The translations under genes and the position numbers were made by a program. Positions 63,632 to 64,000 of a stretch of 64,000 bases of DNA are shown here, piece by piece; within the stretch, counting starts at the first letter, position 1, and each line of letters starts with the position of its first letter. This DNA comes from Shimia_B sp038528385 (GTDB lineage: Bacteria; Pseudomonadota; Alphaproteobacteria; Rhodobacterales; Rhodobacteraceae), in assembly GCA_038528385.1 (NCBI GenBank), contig JBCBET010000001.1:806001-870000 (forward strand), in the 5' to 3' direction. The notes below the pieces were generated by a model. It saw nothing but the letters and a program-made list of their open reading frames with translations. It was not told the DNA's origin and made no database searches.

Positions 63632-63656
63632 ATCCGCCACACCTCGAAATGGCCCA

Positions 63657-63710
63657 AAGTTTGTTCTTGCGTGAACAAACTTTTCGACTCATACGTTCAG
63701 CCGTGAACGT
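63657..63710 (+). promoter_or_regulatory. Two palindromic operator-like sites before the MarR gene
   Basis: AAGTTTGTTC-TTGCGT-GAACAAACTT (63657-63682, 10-bp arms) and ACGTTCA-GCCG-TGAACGT (63693-63710, 7-bp arms). Both share a TTC-GAA inverted core, and the second ends 11 bases before the start codon. They are probable binding sites for the downstream regulator. Confidence 0.6.
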
Positions 63711-63721
63711 ACCCGAGTGCC

Positions 63722-64000
63722 ATGGCCACCATCTCGCCTCTCCATGAAGACCAGCTCTTCAAGCTGCTCCGGCAGCTCGACACTGCGCCCGGGGCCTCCC
63801 AACGCGCGTTGGCGGCGGCGATCGGTGTGTCGCTCGGGCGCCTCAACGGCCTTTTGAAGGAGGCCACCGACGCGGGGCTCGTCAAGATCACTGAGAGCGC
63901 CAGCCACGACAAGCGCCAGCGCATGGCCTATGCCCTCACGCCCCGCGGGGCGGGCGAGAAGAACCGCCTCACCGACACCTTTCTCAAGCGCAAGTTCGCC
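63722..64000 (+). CDS. MarR-family (EPS-associated type) transcriptional regulator, truncated by window end
   Basis: The first 93 residues are present and the gene runs off the window. The winged helix reads LHEDQLFKLLRQLDTAPGAS, QRALAAAIGVSLGRLNGLLK, then the wing and TPRGAGEKNRLTDTFLKRKF. The last stretch (L-T-x-x-F-L-K-R-K) is what I recall in the EPS-associated MarR group found near exopolysaccharide loci. Two palindromes precede it. Downstream exopolysaccharide genes would support the assignment but lie outside the window. Confidence 0.8.
   Translation, partial: MATISPLHEDQLFKLLRQLDTAPGASQRALAAAIGVSLGRLNGLLKEATDAGLVKITESASHDKRQRMAYALTPRGAGEKNRLTDTFLKRKFA

Noticed and set aside
63657..63710. 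LexA box
   Set aside because: Alphaproteobacterial LexA sites are GTTC-N7-GTTC direct repeats. The sites here are inverted repeats with different spacing.

Overview
The window is about 68% GC, densely coded, and reads as a chromosomal segment of a Rhodobacterales (Roseobacter-group) alphaproteobacterium. The basis is GcrA (an alphaproteobacterial cell-cycle regulator), proteins ending in VPLPA-CTERM anchors, UbiK, a DUF1467 protein, and several small protein families I recall mainly from Rhodobacteraceae. No rRNA, tRNA, CRISPR array, prophage or complete insertion sequence is visible. Family names are from recognition of the sequence; no database search was run.

Layout. 1-9 kb: malic enzyme (maeB), a frameshifted membrane protein, propionyl-CoA synthetase (prpE), an AT-rich insert carrying an unusual EamA-like membrane protein, the stump of a peptide-ABC binding protein, and a flavoprotein dehydrogenase. 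9-13.4 kb: nadK and glyA (divergent), an esterase containing a 118-bp perfect inverted repeat, rbsD, and a catalytically dead REP-transposase-like protein. 13.8-17.5 kb: an accessory island at the 3' end of lepA, holding an uncharacterised protein, a Panacea/SocA antitoxin-like protein, a second degenerate copy of the lepA 3' end, and a DUF2442/DUF4160 pair. 17.5-24 kb: an Ala/Ser-repeat protein, a lipoprotein, a low-molecular-weight phosphatase, a sirtuin, a copper chaperone, rpmB and meaB. 24-32 kb: hrpB, gnd, argF, argD and an ABC-2 permease. 32-42 kb: gcrA, a decaying regulator/SRPBCC locus, hemolysin III, a peptidase, a deacetylase, a nitroreductase, a VPLPA-CTERM protein, methylmalonyl-CoA epimerase and a response regulator. 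42-49.5 kb: aspS, a GT87-like membrane glycosyltransferase, a HAD-like protein without its nucleophile, and carB. 49.6-51.6 kb: an AT-rich HEPN-like protein and a BrnA-like pseudogene. 51.7-64 kb: a KAS III enzyme, arsH, tdk, a 2-hydroxyacid dehydrogenase, csaA, proC, ybjN, a broken VPLPA-CTERM gene, ubiK, lgt, pgeF, a Hint-domain protein, lrp, trxB and the start of a MarR-type regulator.

Shared themes. prpE, mce and meaB belong to propionate/methylmalonyl-CoA metabolism. argD, argF and carB feed arginine and carbamoyl-phosphate synthesis. The accessory DNA is concentrated in three AT-rich blocks (about 5.1-6.86, 13.8-15.15 and 49.6-51.0 kb). Five loci contain frameshifts or in-frame stops, so either gene decay or base-level sequence error should be considered.

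The strongest candidates for something new are the lepA-3'-end island with its Panacea pair, and the in-frame antisense duplication inside the esterase gene.
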